DNA of 64,000 nucleotides from Rhizobium sp. C1 (GCF_021026335.1 NZ_JAJNCY010000006.1:62001-126000); one strand, 5' to 3'; counted from the first letter of the stretch, positions 1 through 10,280 are shown. The notes: generated by a model not told the origin, from the sequence alone. Numbers and translations: made by a program.

Positions 1-55
1 ATCCCTATGCGCATGGGTTCACGGTGATCTGAGGCGGCGCTCCTCATGACTCTCC

Positions 56-88
56 TTCATACCGGGCTTGACCCGGGATGACGGAGAG
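56..88. repeat. Palindromic intergenic repeat fragment
   Basis: A small inverted repeat, CCGGG at 62-66 and CCCGG at 72-76 around CTTGA, is followed by GATGACGGAG. This matches the general form of short palindromes scattered between genes in many alphaproteobacterial genomes. It lies just downstream of the SnoaL-like gene on the minus strand and could act as a weak transcription end. No gene was seen in bases 1-112. Confidence 0.4.
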
Positions 89-112
89 AGTGGGGCTCCG
101 CAGGCGTAAGCC

Positions 113-514
113 TCACCCACCCACCTGAGCAATCCAGTCATTGAGATTGTAGTAATTCGTCACCCGCGCCACCTTGCCGTCGCGGATGTCGAAAAACGCG
201 CCGGCGGGCAGCTTGTAGGTCTGGCCGTTGGCCTCCGGCAGGCCCTCGTCGGTGGCAAGATATTGACCATTGACGATAAATTCAGCCGATGCCCGCTTGC
301 CATCGGTGCTGGTCATGATCACCATGTCCGTCAGGCGTTCCTTGTAGCAGCGGTTCATATGCGCCATGAAGTCGGCGAAGGCGTCTCTGCCGGTCTGGCG
401 TTCGCCCTGGTTGATATCATGCGCAACATCGTCGGTGAGCAGCGACAGGAACCGGTCCATGTCGCCGGCGTTGAAGGCATCGTAATAGGCGGCGATGAGG
501 TCTGCTGCTTGCAT
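113..514 (-). CDS. SnoaL-like (NTF2-fold) protein
   Basis: This 133-residue protein has the size and pattern of the NTF2/SnoaL superfamily: an N-terminal helix with AAYYDAFNAGDMDRFLSLL, a middle segment with FADFMAHMNRCY, and a C-terminal strand FDIRDGKVARVTNYYN. Such cone-shaped domains act as ketosteroid-isomerase-like enzymes or small-ligand binding proteins. No substrate can be assigned. The ATG at 514 has TTGGAG eight bases upstream. It is transcribed alone, divergent from the GNAT gene, with a mosaic repeat between them. Confidence 0.8.
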   Translation of the reverse strand: MQAADLIAAYYDAFNAGDMDRFLSLLTDDVAHDINQGERQTGRDAFADFMAHMNRCYKERLTDMVIMTSTDGKRASAEFIVNGQYLATDEGLPEANGQTYKLPAGAFFDIRDGKVARVTNYYNLNDWIAQVGG

Positions 515-550
515 GAATAAACTCCAAGGTCAAAAGGCTGGTTGCGATAT

Positions 551-600
551 AGAGCAATTTCGGCGAACCTGAAAACCGGTTTCGCGTTGGGGTGGGGCAA
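551..600. repeat. Degenerate rhizobial repeat (AGAGCAATTT family)
   Basis: The stretch starts with AGAGCAATTT and holds AAAACCGGTTT, both shared with the better-formed element at 8146-8254. It sits between two divergent genes (starts at 514 and 636) and seems a partial copy of the same repeat family. Identity is by eye only. Confidence 0.4.
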
Positions 601-635
601 AAAACGAGGCTGAACTGTTCCGGAGAGGAAATACG

Positions 636-1226
636 ATGACGCTGACGATCAAGACGTTCTCCGGCCCTGCCGCCGTGCCCTATTTCGATGACGTGGCACG
701 GTTGCGCATCGAGGTCTTCCGCGCCTTCCCCTATCTCTACGAGGGCTCGGCGGACTATGAGCGGAAATATCTCTCCACCTATGCCCGCTCGCCCGGCTCT
801 ATCTTCGTGCTCGCCTTCGACGGCGACGAGGTCGTGGGGGCCGCGACAGGCACACCCATGAAGGGCGAGACCCGCGAGGTGAAGGCCCCCTTCACGGTCT
901 TCGGCTACAACACGGACTCGATCTTCTATTTCGGCGAATCCATCCTCAAATCCGGCTATCGCGGCAGGGGGATCGGCGTACGCTTCATCGAGGAGCGCGA
1001 GAACCATGCCAGAAGCCTCGGCGGCATGACCCACTGCACCTTCTGCGCAGTCGAGCGCCCGGAAGACCATCCGCGCCGTCCGGCGGACTATGTGCCGCTC
1101 GACGAGTTCTGGCGCAATCGCGGCTACCTGCCGCGCCCGGATCTGCGCACGACGTTCAGCTGGCAGGATCTGGACGAGGCGGAGGAGAGCCCGAAACCCA
1201 TGTCCTTCTGGATCAAGGAACTCTGA
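636..1226 (+). CDS. GNAT family N-acetyltransferase
   Basis: The 196-residue protein carries a GNAT acetyl-CoA binding motif A near residues 110-125 (GYRGRGIGVRF, the R/Q-x-x-G-x-G/A pattern), preceded by the strand FYFGESIL. The acceptor substrate is unknown. The start at 636 has GGAGAGGA six bases upstream. The nitrilase-family gene begins 36 bases after its stop on the same strand, so the two are probably cotranscribed. Fusions of a RimI-like acetyltransferase with a nitrilase-family domain are known in other bacteria, which suggests a joint function. Confidence 0.85.
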   Translation: MTLTIKTFSGPAAVPYFDDVARLRIEVFRAFPYLYEGSADYERKYLSTYARSPGSIFVLAFDGDEVVGAATGTPMKGETREVKAPFTVFGYNTDSIFYFGESILKSGYRGRGIGVRFIEERENHARSLGGMTHCTFCAVERPEDHPRRPADYVPLDEFWRNRGYLPRPDLRTTFSWQDLDEAEESPKPMSFWIKEL

Positions 1227-1262
1227 ACGTCCCGTCGTTCAGAAAATCAAATAAAGCAAGGA

Positions 1263-2138
1263 ATGCCGACCGCGATGGTGAAACTCGCCGCCTGCCAATA
1301 TGCCATCGATCTCATCGACACCTGGGACGAATACGCCCACCACCTGACGACGCTCGTCGGCGAGGCGGCGCGTGAGGGCGCGGAACTGGCGCTTCTGCCC
1401 GAATATGCCGCCATGGTTCTGGCCGGCCAGCTGGGCGCCGAGGCCCGCTCTGATCTTCACGGCTCGATTGCCGGCATCCAGCCGCTGATCCCGCGCTGGG
1501 TTGAGCTCTGCGCCGAGATCGCGGCCAATCACAACATCCTCTTCTCGCCCGGCTCCGCCCCGATTCTCGATACGGACGGAAAATACCGCAACCGCGCCTT
1601 CCTCTTCGGTCCGCAGGGCCTGATCGGCGTGCAGGACAAGCAGATCATGACCCGCTTCGAACGCGAGAAGTGGTTCATCGCGGCAGGCGTTCATGGCCTG
1701 AGGACCTTCGAGACACCGATCGGAAAGCTCGGCATCCTCATCTGCTACGACAACGAATTCCCGATGCTGGCCCGCGCGCTGGCCGAACAGGGCGCCGACC
1801 TCATCCTCGCGCCCTCCTGCACCGATACACTTGCCGGCAGCTACCGCGTCCGCATCGGCGCTCAGGCACGGGCGCTGGAAAACCAGATCGCCGTGCTGGC
1901 CTCACCCACCGCCGGCAATGCGTCCTGGTCGCCCGCCATGGACGAGAACAAGGGCCGTGCCGCACTCTATGTGCCGCCGGATTACGGCATGCCCCCCTCA
2001 GGCGTGTTCGCAGAAAGCCCGGAAGACGATGTGGCAAGCTCAAGCTGGCTGGTGACGGAGATCGACATGGCCGAGGTCATCCGGCTGCGTGAAGAGGGGC
2101 AGGTGGCGACGCGGCGAGACTGGCCGGAGCAGTTCTAG
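1263..2138 (+). CDS. Carbon-nitrogen hydrolase (nitrilase superfamily)
   Basis: The protein has the nitrilase-superfamily Glu-Lys-Cys triad in order: Glu in LLPEYAAM (about residue 48), Lys in VQDKQIMTRFE (about 127) and Cys in LICYDNEFP (about 161). The usual length of about 280-300 residues is met. Members cleave nitriles, amides or N-carbamyl compounds; the substrate here cannot be read from sequence. AAGGA directly abuts the ATG at 1263, so the ATG at 1275 (MVKLAACQ) is an equally likely start. It follows a GNAT gene in a probable two-gene operon. Confidence 0.9.
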   Translation: MPTAMVKLAACQYAIDLIDTWDEYAHHLTTLVGEAAREGAELALLPEYAAMVLAGQLGAEARSDLHGSIAGIQPLIPRWVELCAEIAANHNILFSPGSAPILDTDGKYRNRAFLFGPQGLIGVQDKQIMTRFEREKWFIAAGVHGLRTFETPIGKLGILICYDNEFPMLARALAEQGADLILAPSCTDTLAGSYRVRIGAQARALENQIAVLASPTAGNASWSPAMDENKGRAALYVPPDYGMPPSGVFAESPEDDVASSSWLVTEIDMAEVIRLREEGQVATRRDWPEQF

Positions 2139-2184
2139 ACGCTCCATAGGTTCGGCCGGACGGACGTCAGCACGCCGAACCGGT

Positions 2185-3075
2185 TCAGCGCAGATAGGCA
2201 GCAAGTTCCTCCGGCGTCCCCTGTGGAAATGCCTGTCTCAGATAGTCGAGAAACGCGGATACGCGGACGCTGAGCAGCCGGCGGGACGGATAGAGCGCCC
2301 AGAGCGCAACATTGGCCCCTTCGACATCGCCCCAGAGCGCAAGCCGCCCGGCCGCGAGATCGCCGCTGACCAGCGAAAGCGGCAGGCGCGCTACGCCGGC
2401 GCCTTCCAGCACGGCATCGCGCACCATGGTGTTGGCGGACATGGCAAGGACCGGCATGACCGCAAGTGCATGCGGACCTTCCGGCGTTGCCATCTTCCAG
2501 GTGTCGGACTTGCGGACCACGCTGCGAACGATGGCGGGAACTTCCGCGCCTTCCGCAGGCCATGCAAAATCGAGCGGCGCCACGACGACCTGCCGGTCGT
2601 GCAGGAACGGACGGCCGACAAGATTGATGTCAGGCTCCGGATTGACCCGGATGACCAGATCATAGGCCTCCTCGATCATGTCCACCGGACGGTCCTCGAC
2701 CACGATTTCGACCCGCATGTCGGGGTATCTCATGATAAATCCCGCCGCGAGCTTGCCCAGCGCCGCCTGCGAAAACATCAGCGGCGCGCTGATCCGCAGA
2801 CGTCCGCGGGGCGTTTGACCGCCGGAAGCAATGGAGCTTGCCGTCTCTTCCAGTTCTGTCAGCAATTGGCTGGTCCGCTCGTAAAGTGACCGGCCCTCTT
2901 CGGTCAGCTTGAGCTTTCGGGCACCACGCTCGAAGAGTCGCAACTCCAGTGCGGCTTCGAGATCGGCCACGCGGCGCGACAGAGTGGCCTTGGGCCGCCC
3001 CGTCATGCGCGCCGCCTTGCCGAACCCGCCATGCCGGGCCACCAGGTTAAAATCCGCCAGTGCGAGAAGATCCAT
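2185..3075 (-). CDS. LysR family transcriptional regulator
   Basis: The N-terminal winged helix-turn-helix (LADFNLVARHGGFGKAARM, then ATLSRRVADLE, residues about 5-55) and the C-terminal two-lobed effector domain of about 200 residues are typical of LysR regulators. The ATG at 3075 is preferred because AGGTGGA lies five bases upstream; a GTG at 3084 would add three residues. The gene is divergent from the alkene reductase at 3215, the usual arrangement of a LysR protein and its target, and a possible operator lies between them. Confidence 0.93.
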   Translation of the reverse strand: MDLLALADFNLVARHGGFGKAARMTGRPKATLSRRVADLEAALELRLFERGARKLKLTEEGRSLYERTSQLLTELEETASSIASGGQTPRGRLRISAPLMFSQAALGKLAAGFIMRYPDMRVEIVVEDRPVDMIEEAYDLVIRVNPEPDINLVGRPFLHDRQVVVAPLDFAWPAEGAEVPAIVRSVVRKSDTWKMATPEGPHALAVMPVLAMSANTMVRDAVLEGAGVARLPLSLVSGDLAAGRLALWGDVEGANVALWALYPSRRLLSVRVSAFLDYLRQAFPQGTPEELAAYLR

Positions 3076-3140
3076 CTGTTCCACCTGTGAGACGATGCGT
3101 CCAGATATGCCATCTATCGGAACGAATTTGGATCATTAAA

Positions 3141-3161
3141 TTGAAGCCTGTCTTCAGGCAA
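3141..3161. promoter_or_regulatory. Candidate LysR operator
   Basis: In the 139-base gap between the divergent LysR and reductase genes the sequence TTGAAGCCTG-TCTT-CAGGCAA contains a perfect 5-base inverted repeat (GCCTG at 3146-3150, CAGGC at 3155-3159) with TTG and CAA on the outside. LysR proteins commonly bind interrupted dyads in such gaps. Function is inferred from position only. Confidence 0.35.
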
Positions 3162-3214
3162 CCCGCCGTTGCCCACTCTTCAAGTTTCAAAACACCTTCG
3201 CAAGGAGAAGCAAA

Positions 3215-4282
3215 ATGACCGATCTCTGGAGCCCTCTCAAACTGGCAAACTTCACGCTGCCGCATCGCCTGGCCATGGCGCCGATGACCCGCAGTCGCGC
3301 CAAGCCTGACGGCACGCCGGGTGATCTTGCAGCCGAATATTACGCCCAGCGCGCCTCGCTCGGCCTGCTGATCAGCGAAGGTACGCAGCCGTCGGATGAC
3401 GGGCAGGGCTATCTGGCGACGCCGGGCATCTACACGGATGCGCATGTGGCCGGCTGGCGCAAGGTCGCGGACGGGGTGCATGCCGGCGGTGGACGCCTGT
3501 TCATCCAGCTCATGCATGTCGGACGGCGGTCGCATCCGGACAATACGCCGCATCACCGTCAGCCCGTCGCGCCCTCGGCCATCGCGGCCGGCGAGGACAT
3601 GTTCACGATGACCGGCATGCTGCCGGTGCCGGAGCCGCGTGCGCTGGAAACGGAAGAGGTTCGCCAGACAATCGCCGACTTCGCCCATGCGGCCAGGCGG
3701 GCGATCGAAGCCGGCGCCGATGGCGTCGAGATCCATGGTGCTAACGGCTATCTGGTCCACCAGTTCCTGGCACCCGACGCCAACCGGCGGACCGACATCT
3801 ATGGCGGCTCGATGGAGAACCGGGCGCGCTTTGCCCTCGAAGTCACCCGCGCCGTTGCCGACGCCATCGGCCCGGAAAAGACGGCAATCCGCCTCTCGCC
3901 CGGCGTGCCGACGGGCGGCATCGCAGAAGGGGAGGTCAATGACGATCTCTATCGCTATCTGGCGGCTGAACTCGGCAAGATGAACCTCGCCTATCTTCAT
4001 ATCCTCCATGTTCGCAGCGATGCGTTTCTGGACGAAATCCGCCGCGCCTTTGGCGGCACACTCGTCCTCAACCGGCCCGGTCGTCCGCGCGATCAGATCG
4101 GCGCCGACGTGGCCGCAGGCCGTGCGGATATCGAGGCGCTGGGCGCCATGGCGCTTGCCAATCCCGACCTCGTGCAGCGCCTCAAGACCGGTGCGCCGCT
4201 CAACGAGCCGAACCGTGCCTTCTTCTACGCCGGCGGCGGTGCGGAAGGTTACACCGATTACCCGGTCATCGACGCTGCGTGA
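3215..4282 (+). CDS. Alkene reductase (old yellow enzyme family, NemA-like)
   Basis: This 355-residue protein is a single-domain FMN TIM barrel of the old yellow enzyme family, which reduces activated C=C bonds, nitrate esters and related electrophiles with NAD(P)H. It opens with MAPMTRSRA, has QLMHVGRRSHPD, the GVEIHGANGYLVHQFL substrate-site segment (His and Asn pair near residues 178-181) and SMENRARFALEV after NRRTDIYGG. AAGGAG precedes the ATG by eight bases. It is divergent from a LysR gene that probably controls it, and ends at a strong hairpin. Confidence 0.94.
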   Translation: MTDLWSPLKLANFTLPHRLAMAPMTRSRAKPDGTPGDLAAEYYAQRASLGLLISEGTQPSDDGQGYLATPGIYTDAHVAGWRKVADGVHAGGGRLFIQLMHVGRRSHPDNTPHHRQPVAPSAIAAGEDMFTMTGMLPVPEPRALETEEVRQTIADFAHAARRAIEAGADGVEIHGANGYLVHQFLAPDANRRTDIYGGSMENRARFALEVTRAVADAIGPEKTAIRLSPGVPTGGIAEGEVNDDLYRYLAAELGKMNLAYLHILHVRSDAFLDEIRRAFGGTLVLNRPGRPRDQIGADVAAGRADIEALGAMALANPDLVQRLKTGAPLNEPNRAFFYAGGGAEGYTDYPVIDAA

Positions 4283-4286
4283 AGCC

Positions 4287-4326
4287 GAGGCCTGGCGGGA
4301 GAACAATGCTCGCCAGGCCTCTTGTG
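4287..4326 (+). terminator. Hairpin terminator after alkene reductase
   Basis: GAGGCCTGGCG (4287-4297) and CGCCAGGCCTC (4311-4321) form a perfect 11-base-pair stem five bases after the stop codon, followed by TTGTGT. The stem is strong but the T tract is poor, so termination is likely but not certain. Confidence 0.6.
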
Positions 4327-4485
4327 TCATCTGGCCTCCCAAGGGCAACGGCGGTGGGCGCAGCTCCGGTTCGTCGCAATCGCCAGTCCGCAGCCGTTGT
4401 GCGGTCAGCCCTCGGTCCGTGCTTGCCGGCCGCCAATGTGTTCGATTAAGGTTGACATCAATCAAGCGGGCAAGGGGGCGTTCGC

Positions 4486-4890
4486 ATGCAAGGCAAGTCT
4501 TGGATGATCTGGACCGGGCGGGCCTTGAGCGCGCTCTTCGTGCTCTTCATGTTGGGAGCCTCCGTCGCGCCCAAGCTGTTTGGCATGGCGGTGGCCGAGG
4601 AAACCTTGACCGCACTGGGCTGGCCGCATGGCTATGTGCTGATGATCGGTCTGATCGAGCTTGCCGGCACGGTCCTCTACGTCATCCCGGCCACCAGCCT
4701 GCTCGGCGCGGTCATCATGACCGGCCTCTTCGGCGGCGCGATTGCCACGCAGGTGCGGGCGGAAAGTCCGCTCTTCTCGCATATCCTCTTCAGCGTCTAT
4801 CTGGCCGCCTTCATGTGGGGCGGCCTGTGGCTGCGCGATGCCCGCATCCGTTCCATTCTGCCCCTCCGGCGCCTGACGGGCGAAAATTGA
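4486..4890 (+). CDS. DoxX family membrane protein
   Basis: The 134-residue protein has four predicted membrane helices, at about residues 7-30, 45-65, 70-90 and 97-115, and the DoxX pattern of a short first loop (ASVAPKLFGM) followed by a helix starting LMIGLIELAGTVLYVIP. DoxX-like proteins are small inner-membrane proteins of mostly unknown biochemistry. AAGGGGG lies about six bases before the ATG. It stands alone, 81 bases before lepA. Confidence 0.85.
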   Translation: MQGKSWMIWTGRALSALFVLFMLGASVAPKLFGMAVAEETLTALGWPHGYVLMIGLIELAGTVLYVIPATSLLGAVIMTGLFGGAIATQVRAESPLFSHILFSVYLAAFMWGGLWLRDARIRSILPLRRLTGEN

Positions 4891-4971
4891 GGGTGCCAAG
4901 CCCTCATTAACCACGCAAAGCCCTATGATTCCGCTTTTCCAGGGTCTGGACCGCTGCTATATGGCCGGACC

Positions 4972-6798
<1,827 letters not shown>

Positions 6799-7424
6799 GC
6801 CGTCTCGTTACGCTGATATTGCCGTGTCGCGCTCCTGCCGGGTTCGGCAGCGGCGAGCCTGTGGCTGATCACGCTTCATGATGTCGTCCCGAGATGCGTC
6901 CCACAGGGCTCATTGATCCAATTTGGGACAATAAACCGGGCCCTCTTGCTTCAGACATCGTGTGGTGCGGTGCCCGGATTTGGCTCGGTCAATGAGCGCT
7001 GAGAAATCCGGACTGAAATGACGCGAGAAATCGTTCGGCCGCCGGACTGTATCAGTTGGGCAATTTCATAAGGTATACATATGAAATTTACATTATTTCG
7101 TGTGTAAGAATCGCGCTGCCGCCAAATTCCGAGAGGCTTTACGTTGAAATCTCTGTGGCGTTTCCGGTTTTTTCTGATTTTTGTTTCTTGTTTATCTCAA
7201 GAATAAAGAGCCGAACAAAAATATATTATAGCCTCTGTCTTTTTTCTCTTCCGCAACATCGCCGGAGAAAAACCTAAGGCTTGAAGAAAATTGAAAGAAT
7301 AAGGTTAACCAAGTGTAAAAAAATCTTGTCAAAACGGGGCTCTTTCCGCTATGACAGGTGCCTTGTGGGGGCGTTTGCCGAACAATTCCATTATCAGTGG
7401 TTTATTTCGGGCTGGGATTTTCAG
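6799..7424. other. AT-rich intergenic region before the sugar transferase
   Basis: No convincing gene is seen in these 626 bases. From about 7050 to 7330 the composition becomes strikingly AT-rich against the GC-rich surroundings. At 7305-7319 the sequence TTAA-CCAAGTG-TAAA is one base off a TTAA-N7-TTAA CtrA box. The region probably holds the promoter and a long leader of the sugar transferase gene. Confidence 0.5.
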
Positions 7425-8147
7425 ATGAGAGTCAACGACTTGGGTTTCATGCGTCGCGAAAGCGCATGTCATGATAGGTCGGCGCATGCTGTCTCTCATC
7501 GGAGAGTTGACCGTCTCGGGCAGAAGCGCGTTGATGAAAAGCGGGTTCAGCTCGCTCTGAAACGCGGCATGGATATCGTGCTTTCCAGCGGCGCCCTTGT
7601 TGTTCTCCTGCCTCTTTTGCTCTTGATTGCGCTTGCCATCCGGCTGACCAGTCCCGGTCCTGCCGTGTTCTCGCAACTTCGCTGGGGCAAGGATTGCAGC
7701 AAGATCAGGATCTTCAAGTTCCGCACGATGTATGCCGATCTTTCCGATCACACCGGCGTCGAGCAGACACGGGACGGCGATCACCGGATTACGCCGCTGG
7801 GCGCGATCCTGCGCCGGACCAATCTGGATGAGCTGCCGCAGCTCTTCAATGTTCTCAAGGGCGACATGTCGCTCGTTGGTCCGCGTCCGCATGCCATCGG
7901 AATGAAGGCGGCCGGAATGCTATATGAAGAGCTCGTGCCGGAATATCACAAGCGTCACCGCATGCGTCCCGGCATTACCGGGCTCGCCCAGATGCGTGGT
8001 TTGCGAGGCCCGACGGTTCTCGCGAGCAAGTCGCGCGCCCGCGCCGTTGCCGATCTCCATTACGTCGAGAACTATTCTCTTATGCTCGATATCAGCATCC
8101 TCTATGGGACGCTGCGCACCGAGGTGTTCGGCGGTTCGGGCTTCTAG
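7425..8147 (+). CDS. Undecaprenyl-phosphate sugar-phosphate transferase (ExoY-like)
   Basis: This is a short bacterial sugar transferase. After a basic N-terminus it has one membrane helix (about residues 47-70), then [46 protein letters not shown] and RPGITGLAQ, the hallmarks of monotopic phosphoglycosyl transferases. These start exopolysaccharide or capsule repeat units by moving a sugar-1-phosphate onto undecaprenyl phosphate. The ATG at 7425 is used (240 residues); the frame is open back to 7281 but that part is AT-rich and unlike the family. No other glycan genes are adjacent. Confidence 0.88.
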   Translation: MRVNDLGFMRRESACHDRSAHAVSHRRVDRLGQKRVDEKRVQLALKRGMDIVLSSGALVVLLPLLLLIALAIRLTSPGPAVFSQLRWGKDCSKIRIFKFRTMYADLSDHTGVEQTRDGDHRITPLGAILRRTNLDELPQLFNVLKGDMSLVGPRPHAIGMKAAGMLYEELVPEYHKRHRMRPGITGLAQMRGLRGPTVLASKSRARAVADLHYVENYSLMLDISILYGTLRTEVFGGSGF

Positions 8148-8254
8148 AGCAATTCCAGGAAAAGTGGGAACCGGTTTTCCGTTCGGAATTGCGTAAAAAC
8201 AAATAGATAGAGTATTTCGGGTGATCCGGTTTTGACCGGAAATGCTCCAGAGCG
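8146..8254. repeat. Rhizobial palindromic intergenic repeat
   Basis: The element starts within the sugar transferase stop codon. It contains an outer inverted repeat GCAATTCC (8149-8156) and GGAATTGC (8185-8192), an inner GGAAAA/TTTTCC pair, and a second hairpin built on CCGGTTTTGACCGG, ending near GCTCCAGAGC. Repeats of this style are frequent between genes in Rhizobium and Agrobacterium. The transcript would fold strongly and may protect or end the mRNA. Confidence 0.6.
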
Positions 8255-8356
8255 TCCGGCACGAATACGCGCTGCGGGTTTGCGTCCGTGGCGGCTCTTG
8301 CGTTGAAACAGGCGCATGGAGCGGTGCACGTGATCCCCATTTGATCCGAGATGCCA

Positions 8357-8830
8357 TCAGGCGGCGGGGATTTCCTGGCAGACGTCGATCCACTGCGCCC
8401 CGGTCAACTGCGCCATCCGCTCCGGCGGTATTCTGACGGCGGCGTTGATGGCGCCGGCGGCCGGAACCACCTCTTCATAGGCCCGCAGCGACACGTCGCA
8501 ATAGACGGGAATGGCGCTCGGCAGGCCAAAGGGGCAGACGCCGCCGACCGGGTGCGACGTCTCGGCCTCCACCTCCTCCAGCGGCAGCATGCGCGGCTTT
8601 CCGCCGAACAGGCTCTTGAATCTCTTGTTGTCAATTCGAGCATCGCCGCGTGTGACGATCAGAATGACGCCTTCGTCGGTGCGAAACGCCAATGTCTTGG
8701 CGATCTGTCCCGGCACCACGCCATGCCCCTCAGCAGCCAGCGCGACGGTGGCGGTGCTCGTCTCCAGTTCGATAACGGAAATGTCAGGGGCGTGGGACGC
8801 GAAGAAGTCTTTGACGGACTGGATGCTCAT
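8357..8830 (-). CDS. YbaK/ProX-type aminoacyl-tRNA deacylase
   Basis: The 157-residue protein belongs to the YbaK/EbsC fold, free-standing editing domains that hydrolyse mischarged aminoacyl-tRNAs such as Cys- or Ala-tRNA(Pro). Typical segments are QIAKTLAFRTDEGVILIV with the conserved lysine, and HPVGGVCPFGLP, the loop around the catalytic site. Length is normal. The gene stands alone, convergent with the sugar transferase and separated from it by the repeat at 8146-8254. Which tRNA it edits cannot be told. Confidence 0.9.
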   Translation of the reverse strand: MSIQSVKDFFASHAPDISVIELETSTATVALAAEGHGVVPGQIAKTLAFRTDEGVILIVTRGDARIDNKRFKSLFGGKPRMLPLEEVEAETSHPVGGVCPFGLPSAIPVYCDVSLRAYEEVVPAAGAINAAVRIPPERMAQLTGAQWIDVCQEIPAA

Positions 8831-9114
8831 GAAATACGGCCTGGCCTTGCACTGCAGATGGCCGGCACTTTCATGAGCCGGGCGGATGGAGTCAAGACGG
8901 GCAGGGCGTGGACCCTGCTCCGCGAAAGCCGCCGGGGTTGATGCCAGCCAAGGCGAACGGGGTCCCGAAAGGCAGGCTCTATCTCTCTGTTTTGCAAAAG
9001 GCTTCTGCGCGAATGCGCTTCCTGCCTCGGCCGTGAAGCGCTCCGGCAGGATGAAGACTTGAACTCTGCGCGAGGATCTCTGCCGGGTGTGCCGGCCTGT
9101 TCCTGGCCGGTCTG

Positions 9115-9228
9115 TCAGAAGACCGGATCAACCTCCACCGTCTTTCCGCTATCGATGCAAAGCTGAAGGGCAAACGCGGCCAGTGTGAAGGTGGCGATAA
9201 GCGTCGCGCTCATTCCAAGAACAATCAT
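9115..9228 (-). CDS. Small membrane peptide, 37 residues
   Basis: An ATG at 9228 with AAGGA eight bases upstream opens a 37-codon frame ending at TGA 9115. The peptide is one hydrophobic helix (residues 2-24, MIVLGMSATLIATFTLAAFA) followed by a short polar tail with CIDSGKTVEVDPVF. Nothing in it points to a function. About 120 bases upstream lies a TTAA-N7-TTAA box. Coding status rests on the good ribosome binding site and coherent membrane helix; comparison with other Rhizobiaceae would settle it. Confidence 0.5.
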   Translation of the reverse strand: MIVLGMSATLIATFTLAAFALQLCIDSGKTVEVDPVF

Positions 9229-9755
9229 TGCTCATTCCTTTGATGACATCATTGTCATATTGCGCCTATCACAATATTTCCTGTCGCTTGTCTGTAGCTT
9301 GCGCAATGAATGGCAAGTCAATATTGGATAAAAGCCCCCATTCAACTTGTTAACGAAGTGTTAATGGCAAATGACAGGTGCAGGCGGCGGCGTTTCTTGA
9401 TGCGATGCTAACGAACAGCGGCGGTTAAATCCGTGACCTCGAGGCGTGCGTGATCCGGCCGGTCTTGTGCCGCGCCGATGATGACGCGCGGGCGGCCTCA
9501 TGAACCATGTCTTTCTCCCGAAACGGTCATAGGGGAGACGAATATTTCACAAAGCTCCGGCTTTCGAGATCAAATTAATCTACTAAGATTATAGACAATA
9601 TGGCTATTCTGTCTGCGAGCCGGGCCACCGAAGCGCCGCCGGCTTGAGAGGAGCAAGGCGGGGTTATCCACGCGGCGTATCGCTCTGCATGGCGTGACAC
9701 AATTAAGGCCGAGAATGCCGGGTTGAGCCCGGCCCCTGGGCGCCGGGAGACGTAG
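9229..9755. other. Intergenic region between 37-residue peptide and lrp-like gene
   Basis: No gene is evident in these 527 bases. Bases 9240-9400 are AT-rich and hold a TTAA-N7-TTAA box, suggesting a promoter for the minus-strand peptide. Bases 9570-9600 are again AT-rich (ATTAATCTACTAAGATTATA) and probably contain the promoter or autoregulatory site of the Lrp/AsnC gene that starts at 9756. Confidence 0.4.
9350..9364. promoter_or_regulatory. CtrA-type box TTAA-N7-TTAA
   Basis: The sequence TTAACGAAGTGTTAA is an exact match to the CtrA full-site pattern TTAA-N7-TTAA known from Caulobacter and other alphaproteobacteria. It lies 122 bases upstream of the start of the 37-residue peptide and 392 bases before the Lrp-like gene. 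Binding is inferred from the motif alone. Confidence 0.45.
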
Positions 9756-10220
9756 ATGGACCTGATCGACCGCAAGATCATAGCCGCCCTTCAAAAAGAC
9801 GCGACGCTTTCCGTCGCCCAGATCGCCGAGCAGGTGGCCTTGTCGCAAACGCCTTGCTGGAAGCGTATCCAGAAGCTGGAGCAGAGTGGGATCATCCTGC
9901 GCCGCGTTGCGCTCGTCTCGCCGGAGGCTGTCGGGCTGGGACTGACGGTTTTCGTCGCCATCGAGGCTGCCGATCACAGTCCGGCCTGGCGCGACAATTT
10001 CTCCGAGACGATCGGCGCCATGCCGGAAGTCATGGAAATTCACCGGATGGCCGGCGAGATCGATTACATGCTCAAGGTGGCCGTCGCCGACATGGCATCC
10101 TTCGACGCATTTTACCGCCGGCTGACGGAGGCCGTGGCACTGAAAAACGTCACCTCGCACTTCGCCATGGAGCGCATCAAGAGCACGACCGCCTATCCGG
10201 TAGACACGGTCCATCGCTGA
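9756..10220 (+). CDS. Lrp/AsnC family transcriptional regulator
   Basis: The 154-residue protein has the Lrp/AsnC layout: an N-terminal helix-turn-helix (DRKIIAALQKDATLSVAQIAEQVALSQTPCWKRIQKLE, residues 4-41) and a C-terminal RAM ligand-binding domain with VMEIHRMAGEIDYMLKVAVAD. Such proteins respond to amino acids and often control their own promoter and a neighbouring transport or catabolic gene. No obvious metabolic partner is adjacent, so the effector is unknown. GGGAG lies six bases before the ATG. Confidence 0.93.
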   Translation: MDLIDRKIIAALQKDATLSVAQIAEQVALSQTPCWKRIQKLEQSGIILRRVALVSPEAVGLGLTVFVAIEAADHSPAWRDNFSETIGAMPEVMEIHRMAGEIDYMLKVAVADMASFDAFYRRLTEAVALKNVTSHFAMERIKSTTAYPVDTVHR

Positions 10221-10280
10221 GCCTGCCGCGATTTCGCCCCAAAGGAGATGAATTTTCTCCTTCAGTCGCTAGAAAGAGAA

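Noticed and set aside
7056-7277. A 73-codon frame in the AT-rich gap before the sugar transferase
   Set aside because: It has no ribosome binding site, no domain pattern, and a composition that simply follows the AT-rich DNA.
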